A DNA stretch of 64,000 nucleotides from Notamacropus eugenii (GCF_028372415.1 NC_092878.1:24309403-24373402), one strand, 5' to 3'; counted from the stretch's first letter, positions 40,926 through 53,334 are shown. Notes: generated by a model not told the origin, from the sequence alone. Numbers and translations: made by a program.

Positions 40926-41239
40926 TCTCCTTAAATGGAGGTTTGAAGTTCGTGTCCCCACCCTTTAATCAGAGAGGCAGAGGATGATGATGAAGTGAAG
41001 TAACATGGCTAATGCAATCTTAGGGGATGATAAGGTTATCCCAAAAAAGAGCTTCCTGGGTCTTGGGAGAGAAGTCACACAGAGAAGCCCCAAAATAGTA
41101 CAACCAGGTGAGAAATGAGGAAATTCTCTCTCTAAGGGAGACAGTAATTTTGGCTTTGAGAGAAGGAGAAGGGCCATAGATGGGTGCTTGTTTCTTCTTT
41201 CACCTAATTTTAAGAAAGATTTTGAGCTAATTTAGGGAC

Positions 41240-41320
41240 AACTAGGTCGTATCCCTGCCAAGTCAAACCTAAATGGGATTGTGAAGAGTCAGATGCAACT
41301 GAAATGACTGAACAACAAAA
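41240..41320 (+). mobile_element. CORE-SINE remnant with internal deletion
   Basis: A head-like ACAACTAGGTCGTATC is followed at once by the tail (CAAACCTAAATGGGATTGTG, AACTGAAATGACTGAACAAC), so the B box and CORE are deleted. Confidence 0.65.
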
Positions 41321-41561
41321 ATGGAGTTAATTTATATGAGTTAATTTATATCTATCTGTACCCCTCCCCCCAATATTACTGGTCAAGGGGTACAACAGGT
41401 TTAGAATAAAAACTGCTTTCCCTAGTTGTTAGCCCTTAGCTTTCACTTGTCGGCTTAACTCTTTTCTATCAAAAGTTAGTTACACAAAAAACCATCATAA
41501 ACAGCAAATATCAAGTAAACCCAATCAAACAAAACAGCAAACAGAAATTAGAGGAAATATC

Positions 41562-41578
41562 ACACACACACACACATT
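41562..41578. repeat. Short (CA)n run
   Basis: About eight CA units next to the left edge of the antisense SINE at 41585. Confidence 0.9.
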
Positions 41579-41584
41579 TTGCTA

Positions 41585-41840
41585 TTTTTCAGTGTTTCAG
41601 TCATATCTGAGTCTTTGTGACCTCATTTGGAGTTTTCTTGGCAAAGACACTGGAGTGATTTGCCATTTCCTTCTTCAGTTCATTTTACAGATGTGGAAAC
41701 TGAGGCAAACAGGGTTATGTGACTTGCCCAGGATGACAGAGTTGGTAAATGTCTGAGGAGATCAGATTTGAATTCAGGAAGATAAGTCTTCCTGACTTCA
41801 GGTTCAGTACTTTATCCAGTGTGCTACCTAACTGCCACAT
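41585..41840 (-). mobile_element. Antisense CORE-SINE (nearly full length)
   Basis: TTTCAGTCATATCTGAGTCT, TCTTGGCAAAGACACTGGAG, GACTTGCCCAGGATGACAGA, TTGAATTCAGGAAG and GTGCTACCTAACTGCC give the full antisense SINE order. Confidence 0.85.
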
Positions 41841-41908
41841 ATACATATGCATACATGTATTATTATATATATATGTGCATAAATATTGACATGAATGGAT
41901 CAATCCAT

Positions 41909-42040
<132 letters not shown>

Positions 42041-42879
42041 CCAGAAGATACAGAAGAGCGACTGAACTCTTCAGACGGAATCAAGATAAGGCTACTTAGC
42101 CTGATTTCATCTGAAGAGAAAATCCCTCGGGAGTCAAACTGGAAATCAGGGCTATGTTAAGGAGCCAGCTTCCCCTACATACGTGCAACTTCCAAAGTCA
42201 TTCTGTCTCTTAAAGGACATAAAATAATATGTTTTTCTCTTAAGAAGTTCTGAATTCCACCTGTGATGCAGGTGCTTAGTCTCATGACACACAGCATTCT
42301 CCCCATGAATCTGGTCACATGTCCTTCTACATATGCATCAGCATATAACATGCCTAAAAATCTTGGATGAAGGCCCAGTTATATTATGCACACACACATA
42401 TACGTACATATGCATGTGTATATATGTATGTATATACACATGCACGCATACATATATAAACATGCATGTTATAAATATGGGTATGCATGTATATATGTGT
42501 GTATTTGCTTTTATTTCTGCCAGTGATATCACAGTACATAAAGTATGTGTGTATATGTTGGACTGTGGACAGAGCACTGCGCCTGGAACTCATTCCAATA
42601 TGGCCTTGAACCTGAGTTCAAATGTGACCTTGAATTCTTGCTAATTACATAGTTTGATTAAATGGGAAATGGAAATTCTTCAGTGAGGAAGTTAAAAAAG
42701 AAATTTATCCATGAATCTGTGTTATAAATCTGTCTAGAGTGTGATAACAAATTAAAATAAATGTGTTTAGTGCCACAAGCCAACCTTGTACACAGGAATT
42801 AAAGCAGAGGAAAAAAATAGACGGAAAGAAAAAGAGTTAAGAATTGCCAAAGATTCTACAAGAATAAATCACCAATGAA
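42041..42879. other. Unassigned, with TATG/CATA-rich patch
   Basis: A purine/pyrimidine alternating patch (ATGTATGTATATACACATGC-like) lies at 42385-42510. Open frames across it on both strands (YTHIYICM-type text) are artefacts of this patch. No gene recognised. Confidence 0.5.
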
Positions 42880-43225
42880 GGAAATAAACATTTATTAAAT
42901 GTCTGCTATGTACCAGGCACTGTGCTAAATACTTTACAATGATTATCTCATATCAGCCTCATAGGAACCCTGGGATGCAAGTGCTATTATCATCCCCATT
43001 TTACAGATGAGGAAACTGATGCAAATGGATAAATAACTTGCCCAGGGTCATAGCAATAATGAATGTCTGAGGCTGGGTTTGAATTGAGATCTTTTTGACT
43101 CCCATCCCAGCATTCTAGCCACTGAGCCATCCAATTGCTGCAACCAATTGTTAAGTTCCTACTATGTCCCAGTCAGTGTCCTTAAGTGTTTGACAAAATA
43201 TAATTTCATCCTCACAACCACAGGA
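42880..43225 (-). mobile_element. Antisense MIR-type SINE plus a second short MIR piece
   Basis: AATAAACATTTATTAAATGT, TTATCATCCCCATTTTACAG, ACTTGCCCAGGGTCATAGCA, GTTTGAATTGAGATC and CACTGAGCCATCC give a nearly complete antisense MIR to about 43135. A TTCCTACTATGTCCCAGTCA start of another copy follows. Confidence 0.8.
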
Positions 43226-43239
43226 GGCTGGCAAATGTT

Positions 43240-43425
43240 CAGCACATAGTAGAAACATCACTAGATTTAAACTTGGAAGTCCTGCTTTTAGATCTTTTCT
43301 CTACTGCTTGCTAATTGTGTGATCTAAGGCAGTCACTTAACATTTCTGGGCATCAGTTTCCATATATTAGAAATGAAGGGGTCGGTAAGTACTTAATAAG
43401 TGCTTACTGGTTGATTGGGGCATTT
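43240..43425 (+). mobile_element. MIR-type SINE, head-truncated
   Basis: GCTAATTGTGTGATCTAAGG, CACTTAACATTTCTGGGCAT and AAGTACTTAATAAGTGCTTA follow the sense CORE and tail. Confidence 0.65.
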
Positions 43426-43789
43426 TAATTTTGGTATTTGATTTTATAATTGATATGTTTTCTCTACATTAATAAGCTCCGATTAGATTATACTTAGGAT
43501 TTCACCCCCTTTCTCTCTTTCCTTTCTCTGTGACTATGGAGAAGTCTTCTCTGCCTAGAGTTAACTAACCCCACTGATTTTTCTTCTTCCTGTCTGTTCA
43601 AGAAGCAACCTCTTCCCTTACTAATTTTGTGTAACTTTCAGGTCATTTTTCCACTTGAGATAGAGCACCAAATCACTTCTATATACTCATAATCTTTATA
43701 GAAGACACAGGAAAATGCTTTGACCTGGGGAAGAGGAGGGAATGACAAGTCAGCGATAGAAAAGAACTCTACTCAGACTGGAAATACAT
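43426..43789. other. Unassigned sequence
   Basis: No gene or repeat recognised. Confidence 0.4.
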
Positions 43790-43892
43790 GCCTATTTTGT
43801 TTCCTCTCTTGAAGGCAGATGCTCTTTGCCTAGCACAATGTCTTGTACAAAGTTGGCACTTGATAAATATTTGTTAGTTAACTGATTGAGAA
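43790..43892 (+). mobile_element. L2 LINE 3' end
   Basis: CTCTTGAAGGCAGATGCTCT, TAGCACAATGTCTTGTACAA and TTGATAAATATTTGTTAG form an L2 3' terminus. Confidence 0.78.
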
Positions 43893-45659
43893 AGAATATA
43901 AAGGAACTCTGGATAAGTCTACCCTACTTGGGGTAGGGACTGTCAAATAGATATGAGGATAAAGAAACATAGGTCTGTTAAACAATATTCCCTTCTTTCT
44001 ATTATAGTTGCTACAAGTGAGAAAGAAGGCAGTATTTCTAGCAGTAGAGATACATCAATTGGAGGCCAGCAGTATAACTAAGTGAATTTGGGGAGTCTTT
44101 GAGCAATATAGAGTAGGCTTTTGGCTCAAGGATCTCTGAAACTCACCTACCCTCATCTTGCGCAGGGTCTGTTTCCACTCTTTTTTGCCTTTCTTACAGA
44201 ATATTGGCTGAAATCATGAAAGCCAAGTATAATTTCAATATTTTTCATGAAGGGCCCATCTACTGTGAAATTAATATCTAAAGCAAAGCAAAAACCCAGT
44301 AAGAGTGTCTCTTCATAACCCCAGAGAGGGGCTTACATAGTCTGTGTGCTTCCAGCTAAAGGTAATATGGCCCTTCTCCATGAAATCCTCCTTAGTCTCT
44401 GGCTGCTTCCTCTTTTCTCTTTGCCTTCAAGTCTTACCAAGAATGTCTTTCATTACATTTCCTGCTCATTTCCCAAAAAAACTTCCACTTTGGACAAAAC
44501 ACCCTTTATAACACTTTGTGATGAAAAGAAAATGTTGTCCTTTCTGATTTAATTTCAAAAACTTCAAAGAAACCCACAACCCAAACTTACAGCCTGAATT
44601 TAGTCACTGATACTCTTTTTATAACTCTTTTTATGCACAGATCATCTCCTTATTTTGTTCCCATTTCTAATGTGGCTCTCTGATGGGCTCTACTACCTTT
44701 GAGGTACACAGGTAGCAACCCATTTTTGATTGGGTAGTTTTTGTGACATTAGTCTACTGCCAGCAAATTTTTGTTTTTGTTTTTAAGGTGAATTGTTCTT
44801 CTAGAAAATGATAAACTTTTAGTAACATACTTGGTGTATTAAATTAATAAATCAAGGGCAAGAAACAAATTACCTTTGTTACTACTTTTCAAAGCAACCC
44901 TGATTAAAAATGAAGTTTGTTTTCCATCGGCTCCATTTAATATTTAGTTTCTGGAGAGGGGAGAGAGACGTATGACTCTCACTGTTTTTCCTCTTACCTA
45001 TTAGCCCTGTACAATCACCTTGTCTCTAATGAAAACTACAATTGGCAGGACACTGTGAGGACCGAAGGAAGGTCATCCTTGTTTGCAGAAAATAAGACTA
45101 GTTCCAAGTAACTCTATCAGGATCAGGTCTGGTGTTATGTTGTCTCTGGGCAAGGTACGTGTTTTTCCGAAAGTATATTTGCTTCCCTTTAAGTCTCACT
45201 TCTGGCATCTGGGAAATGTTAAGGTGCCATTTTCATTTTTATGGCAATGTTTCTCCTGCCATTAAGTCCTGGAACTCCCTCCATACGAACATGTTAGTTT
45301 CTAGCAATGAAAAACAAAACAAAACACATCTACTTCCTCTCTTCTGTTGTACCTGATCGGAAGGCAAGGAAATCCGAAAGAGAGATGAATTTAAAGATAC
45401 ATGACTGAAGGGAGAAGTGCTGCCTTTGCTCATTTTAAAGCAGTCTGTGTAGATGACAGCATTGTGGGCCAATTCCATCTGCAGTCTCCTTCTTCCCAGG
45501 TGTGCATGAGCTTGGAAAACACATAATTAAGAACTAAATAGAGATTCTGGACTAGTGATTTCTGTATGTATGTGTCCAGAGCTGATGGTAATGGATGTGA
45601 TCACATTAGGAGGAGAGAGATCCTCCTTCTTTCCTCATAAAATCATGATGTGACGATCT
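43893..45659. other. Unassigned, repeat-poor sequence
   Basis: About 1.8 kb without a recognised repeat or gene. Open frames are short and featureless. Confidence 0.4.
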
Positions 45660-45830
45660 TAGCTTCATGGATCTAGAGTTAAAAAGAGCCCTGCAGGTCA
45701 TCTGCTACTCTTCTTCCTGACTTTTCATTTTATAGATGAGAAAGATGAATTTCAGCACTTGCTCAAGGCCAGAGTCAGATTTTGAAGTCAGGGCCTCAGA
45801 TTTTAGGTACACCATGCTGGATCTACAAGT
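45660..45830 (-). mobile_element. Antisense MIR/THER-type SINE
   Basis: GAGTTAAAAAGAGCCCTGCA, GGTCATCTGCTACTCTTCTT, CATTTTATAGATGAGAAAG and CAAGGCCAGAGTCAGATTTT follow the antisense order. Confidence 0.65.
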
Positions 45831-45984
45831 TTTCTCTTATGTTTTTTGCATTAATTCACACCCCTGGAAAACTGAACTCATATTCTACACTCTCCAAAAA
45901 CAGGTGAAAGTCTCAAGTCCTTTAAGTTGATAACTTGAAGGGAGGCAATCAAGGAATATTAGGTCATCATTCAGAATGCTATGT

Positions 45985-46232
45985 ATTGTTTAGTTGTTTT
46001 TCAGTCATGTTGGACTCTTTGTAATCCCATTTGAGGTTTTCTTGGCAGAGATATTGGAATGGTTTGCCATTTCCTTCTCCAGCTCATTTTATAGATGAGG
46101 AAACTGAGGCAAACTGGATTGAGAGACTTGCCCAAGGTCACACAGCTACTAAGTGTTGGAGGCTAGATTTGAACTCAAGTCTTCCTGACTCCAGACCTGG
46201 AACTCTATCCAGGTTACCTAGCTTCACAGGTA
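45985..46232 (-). mobile_element. Antisense CORE-SINE (full length)
   Basis: TGTTTAGTTGTTTTTCAGTC, TTCTTGGCAGAGATATTGGA, GACTTGCCCAAGGTCACACA, TTTGAACTCAAGTCTTCC and GGTTACCTAGCTTC follow the whole antisense SINE. It is well kept compared with its neighbours. Confidence 0.88.
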
Positions 46233-46249
46233 TTGAGAATTCCTGAATC

Positions 46250-46400
46250 TAAATTCAGGCCTTGTCATTTGGATAAGCTTTGGTAAAGCTAACTTAGCCC
46301 CTAACTGAACTTTGGGTTATTAATCTATAAATAAGAGATAGTAAGATAATTTATTTCACAAGGTTGTTGTGTGAATTGTATGAGATATTTAATAAGTAGT
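46250..46400 (+). mobile_element. MIR-type SINE CORE/tail, weak
   Basis: TAACTTAGCCCCTAACTGAA, GGTTATTAATCTATAAATAA and TCACAAGGTTGTTGTGTGAA follow the sense MIR CORE and tail loosely. Confidence 0.55.
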
Positions 46401-47454
46401 GGCCCTTTTGGAGCTACTCGCTCCAACTTATAGGTTGAATCCCAAGCATATTGGTTGCTATATTGGGTATTAAAGATGACCTTGTGATTGGCTACTCCTA
46501 ACATTACTTATGAGCCCCTACCAGTGCATTTTGACTATTAATCAGCCAAGAATTAATTACTTTCCATCAAAGACATTTACTAAAATGCTGTATAGTCAGA
46601 ACAGTTGCTAAGGATAATTTCCCCCACACTTTGGGGTACACTCCCATATATACACAGGGTTCATAGGAAGACATTATACTTACAGTACAATGGTAATGAG
46701 GGCACATTATAGGATAACCTTGAGGCAAAGGGTAACTGATAATTCCTGTTGCTTCAGGACTTGGACATTCTTCCCCTTCTCAAAAAATCATCACACAGCT
46801 TATGTTGGGTGCACTTTACTGGATGTGCAGTTTAATTAGGTTCCTAGAACCTATTCCTTCCTTGAGTTCATAGGTGGGACTCTTCTCCGCCACAAAGTAT
46901 AATATTCCATTAATCTTCCTCCTCTCTCAAGTGGCAGTTTCTCAGAATTCATCAGTCCTTGGTGTGTATCTCTTTGTCCAGATAGATGCATTGTCTCTTA
47001 CTGGTCTGGTATATCAGATGATATGGTTATTAAAGGGAGAGGGAGGAGAGGAAGTCCCTTCATACTCAAGATCAATTACCTCTCTGGTTCTTGCTTATTC
47101 CACTTCTGGCTGAAATTTCTGAACAGTTGAACTCTTCTACTACTGAACTGACAAATATACCTGAACTGACTTGAATGTTTAATGTATGAACCTAGGAACA
47201 CGAATAATTTTCCTTACTGATCACAAGGTATTTCCTGTGTGGTATCACTGGTCATTCATCCATTAGCCAAAACCATACAATCCCTTTGGCTCCATTTTAA
47301 GAAAAGTCCTTAACACCTACTACTTTGTGATTGATTTTGTGACTATGTCAGTTGAAGTGGGAAATGGAATCTCCCTTTCTTACAATAACTATATACAGGA
47401 CCATTTATGATTATATTAGTTAACATTTGTGGTGGGGGGGGGGGGATGGGAGAC
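46401..47454. other. Unassigned sequence
   Basis: About 1 kb with no recognised gene or named repeat. A G-run lies at 47434-47445. Confidence 0.4.
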
Positions 47455-47540
47455 AGAAGAGATGGAATCCCTTCCATTACATGCATAAAACTCTTTGCAA
47501 ACCTTAAAGGACTTTATAAATTGAAATTGTTATCGTCATG
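47455..47540 (+). mobile_element. SINE tail fragment
   Basis: AACTCTTTGCAAACCTTAAA, GGACTTTATAAATTGAAATT resembles the 3' tail of Mon-1/MIR-type SINEs (compare 14385-14440). Confidence 0.55.
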
Positions 47541-48724
47541 TCTTCTACTTCTTGGAATTTCTTTCCTTCCTTCTTCTTTCCTTTGCTGTTCTCTTTTTCT
47601 CCTCCTTTTTTCTCTTTCCCATTTACCTACCTAGCTATTTATTTATATTTTTGTTTTCAAAGTTAAGTGATTTTTTTAGTACTGTTATCTTTTACCATTA
47701 TACTATTCCTCATAGCTCCTGCTCTTATAAGAAAGAAAAATCAGCAATCAGATATTGCTTCATAAAATCTTTTCTGTTGTTACCTTGAACTGTCATTTGT
47801 AACTTTTATTCTTATTTAGATTTTTCTATCTTTATATCACATGTATTGGGAGCTAGCTTTTCAAATGCATCTTCAATCCCCTCTTGCACTCTTAAATGAA
47901 ATGCAGTCTCATCTGTGGATTTCTAATTTGTTTTCATTTTACTCAGCAAAACATTGGTCTGAAGAAATCATTGCCATCCAAACAACTGAAGGAAGCTCTT
48001 TTTCCCTTTCTTATGAACCTGGAAATTCTCTTTGGCTGCCAGAAGGCAAAATTGAACCTCAAAGATTTGTATTTGGCTTGAAACCCAGAATTCCAGAGGT
48101 TTTGGTGGGTTCTTAAAGTGGTCAAATAAATTTTCCCTATTACTGAGATGGGTCCACAGGAGGGAGGGAGAGGAGTGGATGATGGCAAGACACAGATGGA
48201 ACAGTCTGTATTTTGGAGATATTTGACATAGAGCAGATGCCTTTTGCATGTGGAATATGGTAATGGACCTATTTCCTAGGTAAGCAAACAGAGACATTGG
48301 GGTGTGTGCTGTGATCAATTCCATAGGCAGTCCTTCAGAGGTAAAGTAGTGTCCCTGATTTGTCATGAATACAAGAACTAGTCTTTGACTTACAGTTGAA
48401 ACTCCAGGGAAAAAACAGCAACCAATGCAACATGCCAATAAAAGAACTTTATGTACCTGTGTAAACTATGTAGAAATGATCCCTGCCTGGAGGATAATGC
48501 AGAAGAAATATTGAAACAAGTCAAATCTTTAAGGATGTTTCCAAAGTTTTAGAATAGTATACATCTAGGTTCTAATTAATAATGAATACTCTGAAGTCGT
48601 CATATCATTCAAATTACTACTGGATATTTTCATTAGCTTCAACAAATGATATTTTACATAATTCTAATTTAAAAATGTGAACTTGAATATATAAAGACTT
48701 AATACATTCATTATGCACACTAAA
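47541..48724. other. Unassigned, with overlapping open frames on both strands
   Basis: A pyrimidine-rich stretch (47560-47640) is followed by a region where a 156-codon minus-strand frame (47968-48438) overlaps 91- and 61-codon plus-strand frames. No domain was recognised. See findings. Confidence 0.4.
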
Positions 48725-48990
48725 TAGAACCTAGTTTCCAGCAAACGTTTAATAAGTACCTACCATATGCCAGGTACTTTGGCAGGCATTGCTAGTATAA
48801 AACAAAACACTAAACTATGCCTGCCTTCAAGGAGGTTACATACTATGGAGGAATGTATCATTTACTCAGATAAGTTCATACAAAGAATTCCGAAAGTAAA
48901 ACAAAGTTTCAAGGCTTAGACAACACTAATAACAGGGAGTGAGCAGAAAAGACCTTATTAAAGGTGGATCTTCGACTGAGTTTTGAGAAA
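48725..48990. mobile_element. Old repeat, same family as 37800-38335
   Basis: AACGTTTAATAAGTACCTAC, CATATGCCAGGTACTTTGGC, TGCCTGCCTTCAAGGAGGTT and TTCGACTGAGTTTTGAGAAA follow the order seen at 37800-38060. The family is not named with confidence. Confidence 0.6.
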
Positions 48991-50039
48991 ATTAGGTAGA
49001 AGTACAGAGGGACTGCATCGACATGTGGGAAACTACTTGTGTAAGCACATGGAAGAAAAAGATCACATATTATGTGAGGAGAGTTGCTTGTTGGACAATG
49101 TGACTGGAATGAACAGTTTAGATCAGGGCACTACCATCCTCCCTGTCACTGTAATGTCGATGCAACACCTATAGCAACTGCTCTGAATATGCATGTGTAT
49201 TTCCAGGGTAAATTCACAAATACAATAAACTCCCTTCCTCAAAGGCAAAACTAAATATTTATGAGAATACCAGGAAGTAAGATGTAACAGCGTACTTATC
49301 AATAACCTAGGGAGCACCTACATCTTAAACTTTTCTGTCAGACCTCTCCATAAAAATAAGTTCCTCTAAGACAAATTCCTCCTTCTGCCCACTCACAGCT
49401 TGCTTTGCTCTCTCTGCTCTGCCTGCTTTCACTCTCTGTTTGTGCCCTCGCTCTTTCCTCCTTGAACAAGCTCCTCCCAGTCAGAACTCCATGTGACCCA
49501 GGCTCCATGTGTTAGGTCTATTAATGGTCAGGGAAAGTTTTCCTATTCTATTAACATTATAGTCACCTAGTTTTAAAACTTTGGTTCATCTTTGACTCCT
49601 CAATTTCACTCTAATCTACTGCCAAATAGTGTTCCTAGCTTCATTTTCTATTGTCTCTACACATATATCTATAACCCCATTCACAATCACGCCTTCATTA
49701 CCTCACAGTTGGAATATTGCAATAGCCTCCTGGTTGTTCTCTATGCCCCATTTCTAACTGTTTTAGTCAGTCTTCCTCTCAGCTATTAAAGTGGTCTTCC
49801 TAAAATATAGATCTGACCATGTCACTATCCTCCTATTTAATAAATTCAAGTTGCTGCCTAGTACCTGGACAGGTACAGTGTCAATGTCAGAAGAGAGAAA
49901 TGGAGGTGAAAAGTTTTTGGTAGGTGAAATTGTCAAGACTTGGGAACTCATTTGGATGTGGCAAGGAGAAAGGGAGGGAAGGAGAGAGAGAGGGAAAGAG
50001 AGAGAGACAGAGAAAAACAGAGACAGAGAGAGAAATGAA
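48991..50039. other. Mostly unassigned; possible old repeat at 49560-49860 and a purine-rich patch
   Basis: 49570-49860 (TTTGACTCCTCAATTTCACT, ATTGCAATAGCCTCCTGGTT, GATCTGACCATGTCACTATC) follows a widespread old mammalian repeat pattern that I cannot name. A GA-rich patch lies at 49965-50035. Confidence 0.45.
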
Positions 50040-50162
50040 GTAAACGGGTTAAGTGGCTTACCCAGGGTCACAAAGCAAGCAAATGTAAGAGGCCAAATTT
50101 GAACTCAGTTTTTCTTGACTCCAGGCTCAGCATTCTATCCACTGTGACACCCAGTTACCCAG
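50040..50162 (-). mobile_element. Antisense CORE-SINE fragment
   Basis: GTTAAGTGGCTTACCCAGGG, TCACAAAGCAAGC, TTTGAACTCAG and CACTGTGACACCCAGTTACC are the antisense CORE to head. Confidence 0.78.
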
Positions 50163-51496
50163 TTATAGCCTTTCTCAGTGGTACCATCTTTGAATCTGAT
50201 ATCAACTAACATTCATTAAGCACCAACTATGTGCCTAGAACAGCTCTAAGAGCTAATAAAGAAAAGACAATACTTTTTCTAAGTCAGATTTTTAAAAAAT
50301 AAAAAAATAGATTATTTTGTTAAAATGAATTTATTGTAAAATACATATTATATATAAATATATATAATATAATGAATATATAATCTCATTTAAGCTATGT
50401 CAAAGCTGAAAGGTATCATCTTGGACTATGTTGATTATATGCTGCTTGAAACATTTAAGTAAGCTTTAGAAAGAGAAACATTATAAATAAGTCACAATGA
50501 GCTATGAGTTTGTTTGGAAGGTCAGTCCTACAAGATTCTGCAAAGCTACCCGAAGACAGTGTCAGACTTGTAGACCTGTGGTATTATGGCCAGATGTTTG
50601 CTGGATACGCATGTCAGAGATAATTCCTCTTCTTCCCTAAGTCATCACTGACCCTGGTACTTAACATCAAATGAAATAACAAGAAAATGTCCTCAGGATA
50701 ATTCTCATCCTATTCTTGTTTTAAGATCTGGGAATTAACTGAGTTATTGGACAGTTCTTTCAAGGCTTCATCCATTTCCTCCCACATTTTGACAACCTAG
50801 ACAAGGAAACAATGGTTTCTCTCTGCCCTTGTTCAAGACTATGAAAATTGTCTGTGCAGGAGTCACTATGGTTTAGACTTCTCTCCAGACCTATGTTGAG
50901 TGCTTTAGTCTGGCAGGTCCATCTTGGCAGGACTCCAAAGACCCCTAAGCTAAATTCCTTGGACCATACTCCTGATTTCTTCATAGCTACAGATGAAAAG
51001 TTTTCTGTAGGAATAGATTTTTGACTTTAAATTTGGAATACCTTTACTTGGGGAGCTTCTAACTGGCTAAAAGATGAATAAAAATTCTGCAACTGTATGC
51101 TATTCACTTTGGGACACTCTTTCTTTTCACCTAGACTTTTTTTCTCTCCTTAAATGTGTCTACACCATTGTCTATACCCTAAGCATTTGTAGCTTCACCC
51201 AGATCATTGTATCTTTTACAGTTGTTTTATGTGTCCTTCTATGCAAGAGTGTGCTGGCAAATCATTAACAACCTGTTATCCTGAAAAAAAATTAGGATAC
51301 ACTTTTTAGTTTAATCTGCATTTTCTTCATCACTTTCCTAATATTTTTAGAAAGTCAGCAGAACAATAAATCAAGCTCTGATTTGTATTGTTTGACCATT
51401 TCTGAGGGGCAAATGCTCACACTGCAAGTTTAACAATTGACTCTTAGGAAACAGACAAGAGCTGGCTCCAGCACACCCCTATTTCTATGTATGATA
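50163..51496. other. Unassigned sequence
   Basis: About 1.3 kb. A short CATTCATTAAGCACCAACTA block near 50210 matches the start of the 37800 repeat family. An AT-rich patch (TATATAAATATA type) lies at 50340-50390. No gene recognised. Confidence 0.4.
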
Positions 51497-51545
51497 ACTG
51501 GGTCATGGATTTAAAGTTAGGAAGGTCTTTAGAGATTGTCTAGTC
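51497..51545 (-). mobile_element. Antisense MIR start fragment
   Basis: GTCATGGATTTAAAGTTAGG and TTTAGAGATTGTCTAGTCC match the antisense MIR 3'-side start. It ends exactly where a hAT-type terminus begins. Confidence 0.6.
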
Positions 51546-51925
51546 CAGGGATCCCCAACCTTGGGTATACATAACCCCAGGGGTATGAGAAGCTAGTGAG
51601 GTTGCAAAATGTTTAGAAAGGGCAGCTCTCTCATTTTTATTTATGTTTATATGTGTTATATTTTATGTTTTATATTTGTATTTACCTGTGTTATATTTTC
51701 CTGAATGTCATATTCCAAATTAAAGGAGATAAAAGTATAGCAGACATTGCTTTAATTATACACCTCTTATTATTACATGTTAAGTACCTATTTTTGCAGT
51801 CAGAAATTGCACATTTGCCTATAGACATGATCTGTTTGGGAGTACTGAAAGAGGCTTTCTCCAAATGTGGAGAAGCATTCATCAAAGCTGGAGTCATTGG
51901 TTTAGCAGCCAATAACTTGAACTAA
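51546..51925 (+). mobile_element. hAT/Charlie-like DNA transposon fragment
   Basis: CAGGGATCCCCAACC (51546-51560) is a hAT-type terminal repeat, followed by the usual GGGTATACATAACCCCAGGG. It follows GTCTAGTC, which could be one half of an 8-bp duplication. The other terminus was not found, so the right limit is a guess. The 90-codon frame 51653-51925 is not recognised with confidence. Confidence 0.5.
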
Positions 51926-52097
51926 GGGGGATAGACAGAGCTAGTAGTCTGATCATAATAAACGTAGTTTTCCAGAATTGAAAACAAAGATGTAGGAAAT
52001 TGCAGGATTTTTTTTTTCTGCAGGTGGCAGAGAAAAGGCTAATTGAACAGGACACAAAAGGCCAAGCTCAATTTTTAGTCTAAGTATGACTCATTCT

Positions 52098-52344
52098 GTA
52101 GCTGGGTGGCACAGTGGATAGAGTGCCCATCCTGGAGTCAGAAAGACTCCTTTTTCTGAGTTCAAATCTGACCCCTGGCATTTACTGTGTGACCCTGGGC
52201 AAGTCACTTAGCCTTCTTTGCCTTAATTGTAAAATGAGCTGGAGAAGAAAATGGCAAACCACTCCAGAATCTCTACCAAGAAAACCCAAATGGGGTCATG
52301 AAGAACTGCACACAACTCAAACCACTGAACAACAATAACAAGAA
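52098..52344 (+). mobile_element. CORE-SINE (full length)
   Basis: GTAGCTGGGTGGCACAGTGG, GAGTTCAAATCTG, GTGTGACCCTGGGCAAGTCA, ATGGGGTCATGAAGAACTGC and CAAACCACTGAACAACAATA cover the whole SINE. ATGACTCATTCT (52086-52097) and ATGATCCATTCT (52345-52356) form its 12-bp target-site duplication with two mismatches. Confidence 0.9.
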
Positions 52345-52519
52345 ATGATCCATTCTTGGTACTGAGGTAATTATTTAGCTATCTTAATACTCTCTTGGAG
52401 CTGGTGGGTTATAGTTTTTAAGGTTATTTTTAGGTATAAAACTGAACCAGTACATGAGAATGAATTGAAGCAGCATCTCAAGACTGAGAGCCAGACACTT
52501 TCATGCTACAAACATTTAT

Positions 52520-52672
52520 TTTACTGAAACTCACTCATTTTATTAATGAAGAAACTGAAGCCTAAGGAAGCTGTGAATTACCCAAAACCACATGGCAATT
52601 CAGTGGCAAAGCCAAGATTTGAACTCAGGCCATCTCACTCCAAAACCACTGCTCTCTCCACTTTACCTCATT
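52520..52672 (-). mobile_element. Antisense MIR-type SINE
   Basis: CTCATTTTATTAATGAAGAA, AACTGAAGCCTAAGGAAGCT, AGATTTGAACTCAGGCC and CTCCACTTTACCTCA follow the antisense MIR. Confidence 0.7.
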
Positions 52673-52854
52673 ACCTTTTGTGTTTTGTGTGGTGAGGCTC
52701 AAAGCCAGTAAGAAACAGCGGAGTCAACATGCTGATAGCTACCTCCAACCCTTTGCTGTCGTGTTTAGGTTTTAAATTTTTATTTTGTCCTCTGTTTATG
52801 TTCGATTTGGTTTTGTGAAGCATTGGCAGAGGCCTGGGAGCAATCTGCCCTCGG

Positions 52855-53065
52855 GTTATAGATTTAGAGATGTAAAGGACCACAGAAGTTATGTACTTCA
52901 CCCTCATTCACCCTTCACCCCAAATCCTCCGCACATTTCTTTCCCACAATAAATTGAGATTCAGAGAAGTTAAACAATGTCTCTATGGTCCTACAGATAG
53001 TAAGTGGTAGATCTAGAGATTCCTTATCCTCTGATTCCAAATCCAGTGGTCCTATTGAGCTGCAT
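52855..53065 (-). mobile_element. Antisense MIR/THER-type SINE
   Basis: GTTATAGATTTAGAGATGTA, GAGATTCAGAGAAGTTAAAC, GTCCTACAGATAGTAAGTGG and CTGATTCCAAATCCAGTGGT follow the antisense MIR over nearly its full length. Confidence 0.72.
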
Positions 53066-53087
53066 CAGTAATACTCATGTTGTAGGG

Positions 53088-53334
53088 CAGTTAGGTAGCA
53101 CAGTGAATAGAATGCTAGGCTTGGAATCAAGAAGATTCATCTTCATGAGTTCAAATCCTCCCTCAGATACTTACTAGATATGTGACCCTGGGTAAGTAAT
53201 TTCCTCCTATCTGCCTCAGTTTCCTCATCTGTAAATAAGCTGGAGGAGGAAATGTCAAACCACTCTGGTACATTTGCCAAGAAAATTCCAACTGGAGTCA
53301 TGAAGAGTCAGAAACTACTAAGCCACAACTGCTG
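53088..53334 (+). mobile_element. CORE-SINE (full length)
   Basis: GGGCAGTTAGGTAGCACAGT, GAGTTCAAATCC, TGTGACCCTGGGTAAGTAAT and AAATTCCAACTGGAGTCATG cover the whole SINE. It lies just left of L1-D. Confidence 0.87.

Noticed and set aside
50760-50984. 74-codon minus-strand frame, considered as another retrocopy
   Set aside because: No parental gene was recognised, and there is no A-tail or duplication at its ends.
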